Position numbers and translations under genes: made by a program
Shown here: positions 25,554 to 33,630 of the stretch, one piece after another
How the letters are laid out: each line of letters begins with the position of its first letter
Numbering within the stretch: the stretch's first letter is position 1
The notes under the pieces: generated by a model
Told to the model about the DNA's origin: nothing
Seen by the model: only the letters and a program-made list of their open reading frames with translations
The model's database searches: none
Assembly: GCA_005888735.1 (NCBI GenBank)
Contig: VBBN01000029.1
Coordinates: forward strand, 78,564-126,675
Length of the DNA: 48,112 bases
Source: Candidatus Bathyarchaeota archaeon
GTDB lineage: Archaea > Thermoproteota > Bathyarchaeia > 40CM-2-53-6
Reading direction: 5' to 3'

Positions 25554-26379
25554 GCTAGAGTATACGCTCGACCCGTTGCGGGCCATTTTCAAAAAAGAGG
25601 TTCGCCGCCTGATCCGTTACCCTGGGGAAATGGTATTCGTCTTTCTCATTCCTTACTTCTTGACAGGACTGGTCATGGCGATGGGGATTAGCGTTGGCGG
25701 GGCAAGTGCGTTCGGCAATTTTGCTGCTCAGACAGGCTCAAGCCTGAACCCGTTCGTCTTCCTCATGATTGGAACAGGCGTGTGGATGGTGTCATGGGTG
25801 ATAATGGAGGGGATAGGTACCCTGCTTCGAGAGGAGCAGATGAAAGGGACCTTGGAACAAAACTTTCTCGCTCCAATAAACCGTTTCCTACTGCTGGTTG
25901 GGACCGCCCTTTCCCAGATCGTAATCACATCCCTGCTATTCGTCGGCGTAGTGGCTGTAAGCGTTCTTCTCCTCGCGCCACAAGGCGCATTGGGGCTCCT
26001 CGTCGCCTTCGGAATCCTCATGATAGGGCTCATTCCCCTATTCGGAATAGGCTTCGTATTCGCCGCGCTGGTCGTGAGGTTCAAGGAACCCTATGCCTTT
26101 ACCCAAACAATGAATGTTCTCTTCGGAGTCCTTGCGGGAGCCTTCTACAACGTCACGGTTCTTCCTTCATGGGTAAGAGTAGTGTCTGCAGCCATTCCTC
26201 AATCCATCGTCATACAGGACATGCGTCTCGCAGTTGAGTCCGTTGGCAGTATCGTGGGCGCCTTTGGAAGTCTCATAGCGCTTCTAACAATGGGTCTCGT
26301 GTATCCGGTTCTCGGCTACTACTTCTTCAAACAGTTCGAGAGGAGGGCCAAGATCTCTGGCGACCTTTCCAAGTTCTAG
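25546..26379 (+). CDS. ABC-2 type permease (exporter 2)
   Basis: A 277-residue membrane protein with six predicted transmembrane segments. The N-terminal amphipathic helix contains IFKKEVRRLIRYPGEMVF. The cytoplasmic loop LLREEQMKGTLEQNFLAP near residue 95 is the characteristic coupling element of ABC-2 permeases, and its sister has RNEQLQGTLEQLFLAP. GTG start at 25546 overlaps the ATPase gene, a common sign of coupled translation. Confidence 0.9.
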   Translation: MTRLEYTLDPLRAIFKKEVRRLIRYPGEMVFVFLIPYFLTGLVMAMGISVGGASAFGNFAAQTGSSLNPFVFLMIGTGVWMVSWVIMEGIGTLLREEQMKGTLEQNFLAPINRFLLLVGTALSQIVITSLLFVGVVAVSVLLLAPQGALGLLVAFGILMIGLIPLFGIGFVFAALVVRFKEPYAFTQTMNVLFGVLAGAFYNVTVLPSWVRVVSAAIPQSIVIQDMRLAVESVGSIVGAFGSLIALLTMGLVYPVLGYYFFKQFERRAKISGDLSKF

Positions 26380-26428
26380 CCGCCTCACAGAGATCCTAGG
26401 CGAGCTCCGGGCCTCTTTCCTGAAGGAC

Positions 26429-27196
26429 GTGAGGATCTATCTGCGCTACCCGTCTTGGATCGCCAGCGAGTTCATCACTCTTCCAGCCTGGTTCCTGCTC
26501 TTAGCCATCGGAGTCGCATCTTGGGCGCCCAAAGGAGGAGTCACTGCTGCGCTTAGTTCAACGTCGGTTTTCAACTTCTTCTACTGGGGCTTCATCTTCC
26601 TAATCATCTTCAGCACGAGCATCTGGGGAATCGGACAATCCATCCGTAACGAACAGCTTCAAGGTACACTTGAACAATTATTTCTGGCGCCTGTGAGCCG
26701 GGTCAGCATCATATCAGGCAGGTTCGCCAGGACAATGGTCACCGACCTTGCGATAATCGTATACACATCGATTCTCTTGGGAACTCTGAGCCATGAAACC
26801 GTCGGAGTTCAGAACCCTTTGCTGCTGGTCGGAGTCTACACGTTTCTAGAGTTGGCAGTTCTAGGTTTCGGGCTAATCTTCGCAGCACTAACCTTCAGGT
26901 TGAAAAGTTTCAACTTGCTCTCCAATCTGACACAGTTCGTGGTCATCGGACTCTGCGGACTCTTCTTCCCCGTTTCGATTCTAGGTCCCCTGCGTGTGGT
27001 GTCGATGGCTATTCCTTTCACGTACTTCGCCGACATGTTCAGGTATGCGGGATACGGGGGAGCAACACTGCTAGACCCCATCCTCGAGTTTCCGCTAACT
27101 CTCGCCTCCGCCCTGGGATTGTTCATCCTCGGTCTGGGCTACTTCAAAGCCACGGAGAAGAGGGCCAAGCAAAAGGGCCAGATAGGAACACACTAG
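26429..27196 (+). CDS. ABC-2 type permease (exporter 2), start uncertain
   Basis: A 255-residue (from GTG 26429) membrane protein with about six transmembrane segments, homologous to the preceding permease. The GTG start cuts off a good amphipathic N-terminal helix: in-frame upstream codons encode SRLTEILGELRASFLKD, matching where the sister protein has its first helix. No ATG, GTG or TTG is available upstream in frame close to the previous stop; CTG at 26357 (inside the end of the previous gene) is the nearest candidate. The coupling loop RNEQLQGTLEQLFLAPVSR is intact. The true gene probably begins between 26357 and 26390. Confidence 0.85.
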   Translation: MRIYLRYPSWIASEFITLPAWFLLLAIGVASWAPKGGVTAALSSTSVFNFFYWGFIFLIIFSTSIWGIGQSIRNEQLQGTLEQLFLAPVSRVSIISGRFARTMVTDLAIIVYTSILLGTLSHETVGVQNPLLLVGVYTFLELAVLGFGLIFAALTFRLKSFNLLSNLTQFVVIGLCGLFFPVSILGPLRVVSMAIPFTYFADMFRYAGYGGATLLDPILEFPLTLASALGLFILGLGYFKATEKRAKQKGQIGTH

Positions 27197-27208
27197 GATG
27201 GCAGCGAG

Positions 27209-27619
27209 CTACTTCTTTGCAATGTTGAACCTATAGAAGAAGTAGGCGGCTGCACCACCAGCAACATCCATCACCATTGCTCCTGCGACCAGAAGAATAT
27301 CATTGACCGCTCCGCTGGTGACGAAAGCTAGCCACTGCTGAATCGAGCTCCAAGCGGAGCCTACTGCGACTGCCGCTCCAATCGCCGCAAGGGCCTTCTT
27401 GTCAGGCGGAAGCTTCAATCGAAGGTTGAGAACCCATGCTGACAGAACGATGGCCCAGACAAGATGAAGCAGCAGCGTAAAGGGATCAATTGCCGACAAA
27501 TCCGTGAGGCTGAAGAAGACACCGATCCCAGTTATGGCGAGGGCCGCAGCGGACGAAGCAAGTGTAAGGCTGAGCCAAGTCGGACTAGTGTCGAGAAGGT
27601 TCTGTTTTGAAAATTGCAA
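27209..27619 (-). CDS. Small 4-TM membrane protein
   Basis: A 136-residue protein with four hydrophobic segments (about residues 15-38, 47-65, 78-95 and 103-128), short charged loops and no motif I recognise. TTG start at 27619, five bases after the stop of the gene upstream on the same strand, so the two form an operon. Function unknown. Its position opposite the exporter 2 operon is convergent and gives no functional hint. Confidence 0.6.
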   Translation of the reverse strand: MQFSKQNLLDTSPTWLSLTLASSAAALAITGIGVFFSLTDLSAIDPFTLLLHLVWAIVLSAWVLNLRLKLPPDKKALAAIGAAVAVGSAWSSIQQWLAFVTSGAVNDILLVAGAMVMDVAGGAAAYFFYRFNIAKK

Positions 27620-27624
27620 CCGTC

Positions 27625-28086
27625 CTAGTCCTCCTGTTTCTCAATCCCTGCTGGTGAAGCCGGAAAACTTGGAAAGCTTGGCAGTCTCTCGCGTTTCAGG
27701 AATGCGAGGACCTGGGGCCAACGCTGAGTAGCGACCACACTTCCAACAACTCCGCCTGACAGAGAGAGAACCGCGTATGTGGCTGTCATGATTGCGAATA
27801 CGTACTGAAAAGCAAGGGGCAGCAGGCTGTTTGGTGGGCTCAGAAGGTTCGTGGTAACCCAGAGTCCAATACTCGCAATTCCACCCAGTGTTCCAGCTAG
27901 GAAGCCAGCGAGCCCGCCTTTGAAGGGTCCTTCTTTGACTAAGACTCCTGCGACGAGCCCCGAGACAAAAGGTCCGGTCTCAGGAAGGGCTACACCTAGA
28001 AGGAAGTTGATGAGGAAACCGACGCCGATTGCGAATAGAAGGTCGGCTGTAGCATCGCGGTCTATACGGAGCTTCTTAGCGACCAT
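27625..28086 (-). CDS. Glycine-rich 4-TM membrane protein (DUF5518-like)
   Basis: A 153-residue protein with four transmembrane segments. The second and third are glycine-rich: GPFVSGLVAGVLVKEGPFKG followed by GLAGFLAGTLGGI, a pattern typical of archaeal DUF5518-type small membrane proteins. The cytoplasmic tail is basic then acidic. ATG start at 28086. It is the first gene of a two-gene unit. Function unknown. Confidence 0.62.
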   Translation of the reverse strand: MVAKKLRIDRDATADLLFAIGVGFLINFLLGVALPETGPFVSGLVAGVLVKEGPFKGGLAGFLAGTLGGIASIGLWVTTNLLSPPNSLLPLAFQYVFAIMTATYAVLSLSGGVVGSVVATQRWPQVLAFLKRERLPSFPSFPASPAGIEKQED

Positions 28087-28194
28087 CAGTCTGTCGTCCT
28101 GGACTTGATGGTTTGAGAGCTAGCCCGGATAGCCTAGCCGTAACCTCAAAGAAACCTATTTGGTTACAGGACCTTCGCTTCCGCCTGTGAAGAC

Positions 28195-28908
28195 TTGAAA
28201 GGAGCAGTTTTCGACTGGGACGGAACGTTGTTGGACATTGACGGGCGGGAGTTCTACTGCATCAACGCCGCCCTCGAAGCCCACGGAATTGGCCCAGTCT
28301 CTCACGATTTTTTCCTCCACAACTACTACCGCCGCCCGTTCGAAATAGGGACAGGACCGCGAATGGTCCTAGAGATTGCCATTGAAGGGAAGAACGTCGA
28401 ACCTGAAAGAGTGTATGAGACATACAGGAGACTCTTTGGCGAAACGGTTGACAGAGCCAAACTGCAGAAAGGCGCGACGAAGGTACTTCGATTCTTGAAA
28501 AGTAAAGGGCTCAAGGTAGGTGTTGCAACCATGAGGTTCACCAGGTCCGTCGTGGACTCCGAATTCCAATCCTTCGGAGTCGAGCCTCTCATTGACACAC
28601 TGCTCACCCGGGAGGATCTCGGACTGAAACGAACACTGTCCTCGTTAGAGGAGACGGTGGAGCAACGGGTCCGCCTTGTCTCAAAGGTCTTGGAAAAACT
28701 CTGCCTCTCCGCGGGAGAGGCGTTTCTTGTTGGAGACTCCTGGTGGGACATAAGAGCCGGAAAAAAGCTCAAGATGAGAACGGTTCTCGTTAAGACTGGC
28801 TTCTCGCTCCACAGCGACTTCTCAAGCGAGAAGCCTGACCTCGCCCTGGGTTCTCTCGAGGAGCTTGAGGCAGCTGTGAGAGAAAAAGGTTGGATGTCTG
28901 CCCATTAG
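28195..28908 (+). CDS. HAD-superfamily hydrolase
   Basis: A 237-residue haloacid-dehalogenase-fold phosphatase. Motif I FDWDGTLLD is at residues 6-14 (nucleophile and acid/base Asp); motif II Thr in VGVATMRFT near 119; motif III Lys in the LGLKRTLSS region; motif IV VGDSWWDIRAGKKL near 182. A helical cap (about 17-90) is inserted after motif I, as in the phosphoglycolate phosphatase subgroup. Substrate unknown. TTG start at 28195: the first residues of the fold (MKGAVFDWDG) begin there, so little can be missing. Confidence 0.87.
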   Translation: MKGAVFDWDGTLLDIDGREFYCINAALEAHGIGPVSHDFFLHNYYRRPFEIGTGPRMVLEIAIEGKNVEPERVYETYRRLFGETVDRAKLQKGATKVLRFLKSKGLKVGVATMRFTRSVVDSEFQSFGVEPLIDTLLTREDLGLKRTLSSLEETVEQRVRLVSKVLEKLCLSAGEAFLVGDSWWDIRAGKKLKMRTVLVKTGFSLHSDFSSEKPDLALGSLEELEAAVREKGWMSAH

Positions 28909-28962
28909 GCTTTAGTAAGCGAGTTTTACCACTCAAGGCTGCTGGAGCATCAGGGAAGAAGA

Positions 28963-30693
28963 ATGTCTCTGGATTTCTCTCGGCTACCGCATGAATTCCC
29001 GCGAAAGTTCCTCCCCCAAACGGTTAACCTGGCAGAACAAGACAGCCTCGAACAAATCTTCGATAGGCTAGAAAAGCGCGAAGTGGCCTCGCCAGGCGAC
29101 CTCGAACATTGGTTGATGGATGAGGCTGAGCTGGCTCAAGCCCTCTCTGAGGAACAAGCATCTCGATACGTTCGAATGACCTGCCAGACCGACGATGCCG
29201 AACGGGAGAAAGCGTACCTGTTCTTCATCGAGAACATCGAGCCACTGGCTAAGGTCAGATTTTCCAACCTTGACAAGAAGTACTTGTCAATCCCGGCCAG
29301 GAAGAGCCTCCCACAAGACCGCTATTTCGTTCTCGACCGGAAGATACAGAACAATGACGTGTTGTTCAGGGTGGAGAATGTTGAGCTAGAGAAGGAAGAG
29401 GCGAAGCTTGCCCAAGCCTACGAGAAGACCACGGGAGCGATGAGCGTGATGTACGAAGGCAAGGAGCGGACCATGCAGCAGCTTGCCAAGTACTTGGATG
29501 AGGTCAACAGAAAGCTTCGCGAGGAGACGTGGCTTCTGGGAGAGGAGAGGAGGCAGAAGGATCGCGAAGCCCTCGACAAGCTCTACGACCAGCTCATCGA
29601 GCTCCGACAGAAAATAGCGGAAAACGCCGGTTTCGAAAACTATAGGGACTACATCTTTCCAAAGAAGGAACGGTTCGATTACACCCCGCAGGATTGTATC
29701 CGCTACCATGAAGCGGTCGAAAAATACATCGTGCCGCTGGTCAGGCAGCTGGACGAGGAACGCAAGAAAGGCCTGGGGGTTGATCCCTTGAGACCGTTTG
29801 ACATGTCTGTAGACCCGAAGAACCGCCCCGCCCTGCGACCATTCTCCACCGCTGCGGAGTTGATACAAGGGTGCACTAAGATCTTTGACCGTGTGGATCC
29901 GGAGTTCGGAAGGAAGCTCCGCCGAATGACCGAGTTGAAACTGCTCGACCTGGACAGTAGAAAAGGAAAAGCTCCTGGAGGATACAACATGGAGCTGGCA
30001 GAGGCACGGGTCCCGTTCATTTTCATGAACGCGGTGGGTAGAGATGGGGACGTGTGGACTCTTCTTCACGAGGCCGGTCACGCGTTCCAAACCTTCGCCA
30101 CTCGCGAGGCCAACCTTCCCTACTATTACAGGGGCGATAGCCTGCCGCTCGAGATAGCTGAGGTAGCGTCGCAGGGAATGGAGATAATCGCTGGCGAACA
30201 CTTGGAAGAGTCATTCTACTCGAAGCAGGATGCCGCGCGCTCTAGAAGGGAACATTTTGCAACCATTGTCACTTTGCTGGCGTGGATCGCTACCATCGAC
30301 GCGTTCCAACACTGGGTCTACACCAACCCAGGCCACTCCCACGAGGACCGTGAGGAGCAATGGCTCAAGCTGAGAAAGAAGTTCGGAGGTCTCGAGAGCT
30401 GGGAAGGATACGAGAACTATCAAAGGTCCAGATGGCAACGACAACTCCACCTTTACATTGTTCCATTTTACTACATCGAGTACGGAATCTCACTACTGGG
30501 AGCGCTGGGACTCTGGACACGGTACCGCAAAGACCCCAAGGCCGCGGTCGCCGCGTACAAGAAAGCTCTTCCCCTAGGCGGCTCTAAGCCTCTTCCGGAA
30601 CTCTACAAAGCAGCAGACCTACCGTTCGACTTCGGGCCAAATACCGTGGGTCCCTATGCTAGAGAGCTCAGACAGGTCCTGAAAGAGAACTAA
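28963..30693 (+). CDS. M3 family oligoendopeptidase
   Basis: A 576-residue cytosolic zinc metallopeptidase of the thimet oligopeptidase/PepF family. The zinc site HEAGHAFQTF is at about residue 369 (H-E-x-x-H), and the third ligand is probably the glutamate in LEIAEVASQGME near 395. The helical N-terminal half, rich in E, K and R, forms the clam-shell lid. It cleaves short peptides, likely products of proteasome or exogenous protein breakdown. ATG start. A GNAT gene follows in the same reading frame after the stop. Confidence 0.92.
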   Translation: MSLDFSRLPHEFPRKFLPQTVNLAEQDSLEQIFDRLEKREVASPGDLEHWLMDEAELAQALSEEQASRYVRMTCQTDDAEREKAYLFFIENIEPLAKVRFSNLDKKYLSIPARKSLPQDRYFVLDRKIQNNDVLFRVENVELEKEEAKLAQAYEKTTGAMSVMYEGKERTMQQLAKYLDEVNRKLREETWLLGEERRQKDREALDKLYDQLIELRQKIAENAGFENYRDYIFPKKERFDYTPQDCIRYHEAVEKYIVPLVRQLDEERKKGLGVDPLRPFDMSVDPKNRPALRPFSTAAELIQGCTKIFDRVDPEFGRKLRRMTELKLLDLDSRKGKAPGGYNMELAEARVPFIFMNAVGRDGDVWTLLHEAGHAFQTFATREANLPYYYRGDSLPLEIAEVASQGMEIIAGEHLEESFYSKQDAARSRREHFATIVTLLAWIATIDAFQHWVYTNPGHSHEDREEQWLKLRKKFGGLESWEGYENYQRSRWQRQLHLYIVPFYYIEYGISLLGALGLWTRYRKDPKAAVAAYKKALPLGGSKPLPELYKAADLPFDFGPNTVGPYARELRQVLKEN

Positions 30694-30750
30694 GAGGAGG
30701 CTGCGGGAGGACTGCCGGCTCCCCAAAGATTCATAGTTCGTCCCGCAACC

Positions 30751-31227
30751 TTGCGAGACCTTGACGTGCTCGTTCATCAACGTCGCGGAATGTGGCGTGA
30801 CATGGGGGTTGGCGACAGGAGGTCTCTTGACAGAGCGGACGTGGTCTACAGGCAATGGGCGCGTGAACATTTGAAGTCTGGAGACTTCCGGGCATGGCTC
30901 GCTAGCAACAGTGAAGGCAAGATTCTCGGAGGAGGGGCACTCTCGCTTCATCCCGTTCAGCCCCGACCCGGATACGAGCGAGGGGTCCAGCCGTATCTCC
31001 TCTCGATGTACACCGAGCGAGCCTACCGAGGCCAAGGGGTGGCCTCCCGGATAGTTCGAGAAGCAGTCAGCTGGACTAGGAAGCAGGGGTACCCCTCCAT
31101 TCGGCTTCATGCCAGCGAAATGGGGCGCAGGGTCTACTCTAATCTGGGTTTCAAGCGGAGCTGGGAGATGAAAATGGATTTTCGCCAGCAATCAAAGTCG
31201 AGAAAGTCTCGACGGGCCAAGCGTTAG
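30751..31227 (+). CDS. GNAT N-acetyltransferase, start uncertain
   Basis: A 158-residue (from TTG 30751) acetyltransferase. Motif A is YLLSMYTERAYRGQGVASRI near residue 90 (RGQGVA binds acetyl-CoA), and SMYT precedes it. The first beta strand of GNAT proteins, IRPATLRDLDVLV-like, lies partly upstream: in-frame codons before 30751 encode FIVRPAT. No ATG, GTG or TTG exists between the upstream stop (30691-30693) and 30751; CTG at 30712, about 11 bases after GAGGAGG, is the best candidate. The Lys/Arg-rich C-terminal tail is unusual. Substrate unknown. Confidence 0.85.
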   Translation: MRDLDVLVHQRRGMWRDMGVGDRRSLDRADVVYRQWAREHLKSGDFRAWLASNSEGKILGGGALSLHPVQPRPGYERGVQPYLLSMYTERAYRGQGVASRIVREAVSWTRKQGYPSIRLHASEMGRRVYSNLGFKRSWEMKMDFRQQSKSRKSRRAKR

Positions 31228-31269
31228 CTCTCCGAGGGAATAATGATTATCAGAGGACAGCTCGTTCTA

Positions 31270-31279
31270 GATAATATAC
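31270..31279 (+). promoter_or_regulatory. TATA box of msrA
   Basis: GATAATATAC lies 20-25 bases before TTG 31295 and about 30 before TTG 31304. The second start would also leave a GAGGAG sequence at a usable spacing. Confidence 0.45.
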
Positions 31280-31294
31280 CGAGTAACCGAGGAG

Positions 31295-31864
31295 TTGAGC
31301 GGGTTGGGTCAAGAACATTCGAGTACGGGTTTGGAGACGGCTACTTTGGCGAGCGGCTGTTTCTGGTGCACCGAAGCAGTCTTCCACGAGCTTAGGGGTA
31401 TCGTCAAGGTGGAATCAGGCTATTCGGGCGGGAAAATCGCCAACCCCTCATACGACCAGGTGTGTGGCGGAATGACTGGGCACACTGAAACAGTTCAGGT
31501 AACCTTCGATCCCAAACAGATTTCCTACAAAGAGGTCCTGGAGGTCTTCTTCACTACACACGATCCGACAACTCTCAACCGCCAGGGAGCGGACGTTGGT
31601 ACGCAGTACCGCTCGGCAATCTTCTACCACAACAACGGACAGAAAGAGGTCGCAGAGGAGGTCATCGCGCATTTCAACGGCGCGAAGATTTGGAAGAAGC
31701 CGATTGTTACTGAGGTGGCTCAGTTCAAGGCGTTCTACAAGGCGGAGGATTACCATCAGAGGTATTTTGAGCGCAATCCCAACGCGCCCTACTGCCAGGT
31801 CGTTATCGAGCCGAAGATTGCGAAGCTGAGACAGCACTACTGGGAGAAGCTGAAAAAAGCCTAG
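31295..31864 (+). CDS. msrA: Peptide methionine sulfoxide reductase A
   Basis: A 189-residue enzyme reducing the S-epimer of methionine sulfoxide in proteins. The catalytic motif GCFWCTEAVF sits at residues 21-30 (Cys22 nucleophile; Cys25 nearby). GYSGG near residue 45, THDPTTLNRQGADVGTQYRS near 90 and YHQRYFERNPNAPYC near 155 are all MsrA hallmarks, the last containing a resolving-type cysteine. Start TTG at 31295 (or TTG at 31304). It is a single gene, ended by a T6 run at about 31947-31952. It fits an oxygen-exposed lifestyle together with the AhpD-like protein. Confidence 0.95.
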   Translation: MSGLGQEHSSTGLETATLASGCFWCTEAVFHELRGIVKVESGYSGGKIANPSYDQVCGGMTGHTETVQVTFDPKQISYKEVLEVFFTTHDPTTLNRQGADVGTQYRSAIFYHNNGQKEVAEEVIAHFNGAKIWKKPIVTEVAQFKAFYKAEDYHQRYFERNPNAPYCQVVIEPKIAKLRQHYWEKLKKA

Positions 31865-32257
31865 ACCAACCCAACGGGGAGACTGGCCTCACTTGGCGGG
31901 TCCCCGGGTCTCGCGTCTCAAACGGCCGCGTCCGTACCCTCTCATTTTTTCAGGGATCGTTTCCTGTCTGGCGGGAAGAACGGCGATTTTTGCTTGACAG
32001 GGCGTGATGGGCGGGTCCGGGATTTCGAGAGGATGGAATTGTTAGCATTTTCCTTCAAGTCGTCAGGACGATCGTTAGTGGTCGTTGACAGATTGCAATT
32101 CAGGGCTGATTTTGGGCCTTCTGTGCTTCTGCAAAAGGAGTTTGACTACCTTAGACTCTTCGCATTTTAGATGCAGCGGAGATAGGTCTACCGGCCAGGG
32201 CGCACGCTGGTTTCTGCGAAGAAAAAGAATGAAGTTTGGTTGTGTTTGTACTAGCTG
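31865..32257. other. Intergenic region between msrA and a convergent orphan
   Basis: No coding frame with convincing composition is present. A T6 run near 31947 probably ends msrA transcripts, and an A5 run near 32222 (T-run on the minus strand) may end the convergent gene. Nothing tRNA-like was found. Confidence 0.5.
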
Positions 32258-32683
32258 CTACTTTTTGGCGTAGATTTTGCCCTTGTAAGTGCCTTGGGCC
32301 ATGTCTCCGCTGCCCTCAATCCAGCCCTTAGTGGTGTTGAGCCACGCGAGCTTGGGGGACTGAGTCATGAAGACTGCATCGCCTTGCCATGAGCCTGTGG
32401 TGGGGGTGGACATGTGTCCGGTTCCGCGGCTGCTTACGACTACCATGTCGCCTTCCCTGGTGGTCTGGAGTCCCTTGGACTCCCACTCGTTGGTGCCGTC
32501 AGGTTTCAGGAAGACGTTGACAGTGTTGAGCGAGTTGCCGTTGATCTTGCCGGTGACTTGTCCCTCATCGTTCATTTCCATTTTGATGCCGTGCGGAGTG
32601 ACTTCCTTGATTGTGCGAGTGACTGTCTTGCCTTGGATCTCGAGTAGTAGTTCGCCTTTTGAGATTTGGGTTTGAGCTTGCAT
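32258..32683 (-). CDS. Conserved-looking orphan, beta-rich soluble protein
   Basis: A 141-residue protein from ATG 32683. Composition and spacing suggest an all-beta fold: alternating strands from GELLLEIQGKTVTRTIKEV to GTYKGKIYAKK, rich in Thr, Gly, Ser and Lys, with no cysteine and no signal peptide. A frame extension to TTG 32731 is open but adds only basic residues; GGAGG just before ATG 32683 favours the shorter form. A TATA-like TTTAACTA lies about 35 bases upstream. I do not recognise a family; a lipocalin- or dirigent-like small barrel is possible but unproven. Confidence 0.6.
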   Translation of the reverse strand: MQAQTQISKGELLLEIQGKTVTRTIKEVTPHGIKMEMNDEGQVTGKINGNSLNTVNVFLKPDGTNEWESKGLQTTREGDMVVVSSRGTGHMSTPTTGSWQGDAVFMTQSPKLAWLNTTKGWIEGSGDMAQGTYKGKIYAKK

Positions 32684-32887
32684 TATTCGTTCAATCCTCC
32701 GACTCTTATCGGAGCTAGTTAAACGTTCCAAGAAACAAGACTCGGACTCCGAATACCTACAACTCTGTCATAGAGGCGAGTTCATTCTTGACGCAAAAGG
32801 AATGAGGACGGGCTTCATTCCAGGGCCAGAATCTGTGACTTCAAGGTTGGGCCATTGTCCAAGTTTCGTCTTGTATCCAAAAGCGCG

Positions 32888-32896
32888 CTAATATAG
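32888..32896 (+). promoter_or_regulatory. TATA box of tRNA-Lys
   Basis: CTAATATAG is centred about 27 bases before the first base of tRNA-Lys at 32919, the expected archaeal spacing. Confidence 0.6.
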
Positions 32897-32918
32897 ATGC
32901 GGATCTCGCTTGAAACGC

Positions 32919-33060
32919 GGGCCCGTAGCTCAGCCAGATCCTTGTCCGAGGATCCTGAATAGGTAGAGCACCGGTAGGACATTGTCCTGTCCTGGTGCGG
33001 CTTTTACCCTCTTGGGGCGACACCCGGGAGTCACGGGTTCAAATCCCGCCGGGCCCGCCA
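32919..33060 (+). tRNA. tRNA-Lys(TTT) with three inferred introns
   Basis: A 142-base gene with encoded CCA. Acceptor stem GGGCCCG/CGGGCCC, discriminator G; D-stem GCTC/GAGC. Three insertions interrupt it. The first is a D-loop intron of about 25 bases (32937-32961). The second, also about 25 bases (32975-32999), lies inside the 5' strand of the anticodon stem between positions 30 and 31 and has an AGGAC/GTCCT hairpin. The third, about 15 bases (33007-33021), is at the canonical 37/38 site. After removal the anticodon arm is CCGGG-CTTTTAA-CCCGG with anticodon TTT. The T-stem keeps one A-C mismatch at 49/65. Mature length 77. Boundaries are good to a few bases. Confidence 0.87.
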
Positions 33061-33141
33061 TCATTTTGGCTTACATGTCGACTTGGAGTGTTCAAGATAC
33101 CGAGGACCCTGCGTGAATCAAGAGCGGGCACCACCAAAGGA

Positions 33142-33163
33142 AGAAAATAGCAAGAAAATAGCA
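33142..33163 (+). repeat. Two tandem copies of an 11-base repeat
   Basis: AGAAAATAGCA occurs twice in direct succession, with a degenerate third copy (GGAGAATAGCA) about 40 bases on. Confidence 0.6.
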
Positions 33164-33580
33164 AGACTGTAATATGGAAATTGAAGAAGGAGAATAGCAA
33201 GAACAAGCGGCAGCACGCCTGCAACGACCAAGAAAGTACTCCGACATGGCGATGCCTTTCTAACTCCCAAGCCCCGTGAGACCTAGGATTGAACATCCGA
33301 GGGAGAATAGAACAAGAAGACTTTTGGAGAGGGAATACTAGAGCACGGAGTTTCTTTACATCCCCTCCGGGAAGCCCGATAAACAAGAAGATGCTGAGCA
33401 GCCCGAAAATCGAACTGAATCCTCCGAGAGCTGCTGGAGACCCTCTCGTTAGCCTCATGGAAACTATTGATGACCACGCTAATATTGGTAACCGCGGAGG
33501 CGCTAGACGTTCACAAGCTTGCTCCAGCGTCGGTGACAAAGTCTACCTTGAACCGACCGCGTTACCAGCGTAGTGGGGGA

Positions 33581-33614
33581 ATAAGCCAGACCCGGATAGC
33601 GGCTTATCCGGGTC
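33581..33614 (+). repeat. Overlapping inverted repeats (alternative hairpins)
   Basis: GACCCGGATA (33589-33598) pairs perfectly with TATCCGGGTC (33605-33614). Also ATAAGCC (33581-33587) pairs with GGCTTAT (33601-33607), which overlaps the first stem, so the two hairpins exclude each other. Confidence 0.6.
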
Positions 33615-33630
33615 CCTCCAGGCCCGCCAT
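33613..33630 (+). other. Near-copy of the tRNA-Lys 3' end (possible att remnant)
   Basis: These 18 bases match the tRNA-Lys 3' end at 33044-33061 at 16 of 18 positions, including an unbroken GGCCCGCCAT. Duplication of a tRNA 3' end is what site-specific integration leaves, but no integrase is present in the 550 bases between. Confidence 0.35.

Noticed and set aside
29386-30201. A 271-codon open frame on the minus strand
   Set aside because: It lies wholly antisense to the M3 peptidase, whose sense frame has the HEAGH site; the antisense product has no motif and reflects codon bias.
30619-31191. A 190-codon minus-strand open frame
   Set aside because: Antisense to the GNAT gene with its RGQGVA motif; no domain recognisable in the antisense product.
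33039-33539. A 166-codon minus-strand frame after tRNA-Lys
   Set aside because: It starts in non-coding sequence, runs through the tRNA 3' end, and has unnatural composition (Phe and Cys runs).
33560-33629. A second tRNA ending at GGCCCGCCA
   Set aside because: No matching 5' acceptor strand (GGGCCTG) and no T-loop TTCRA sequence could be found, even allowing introns.
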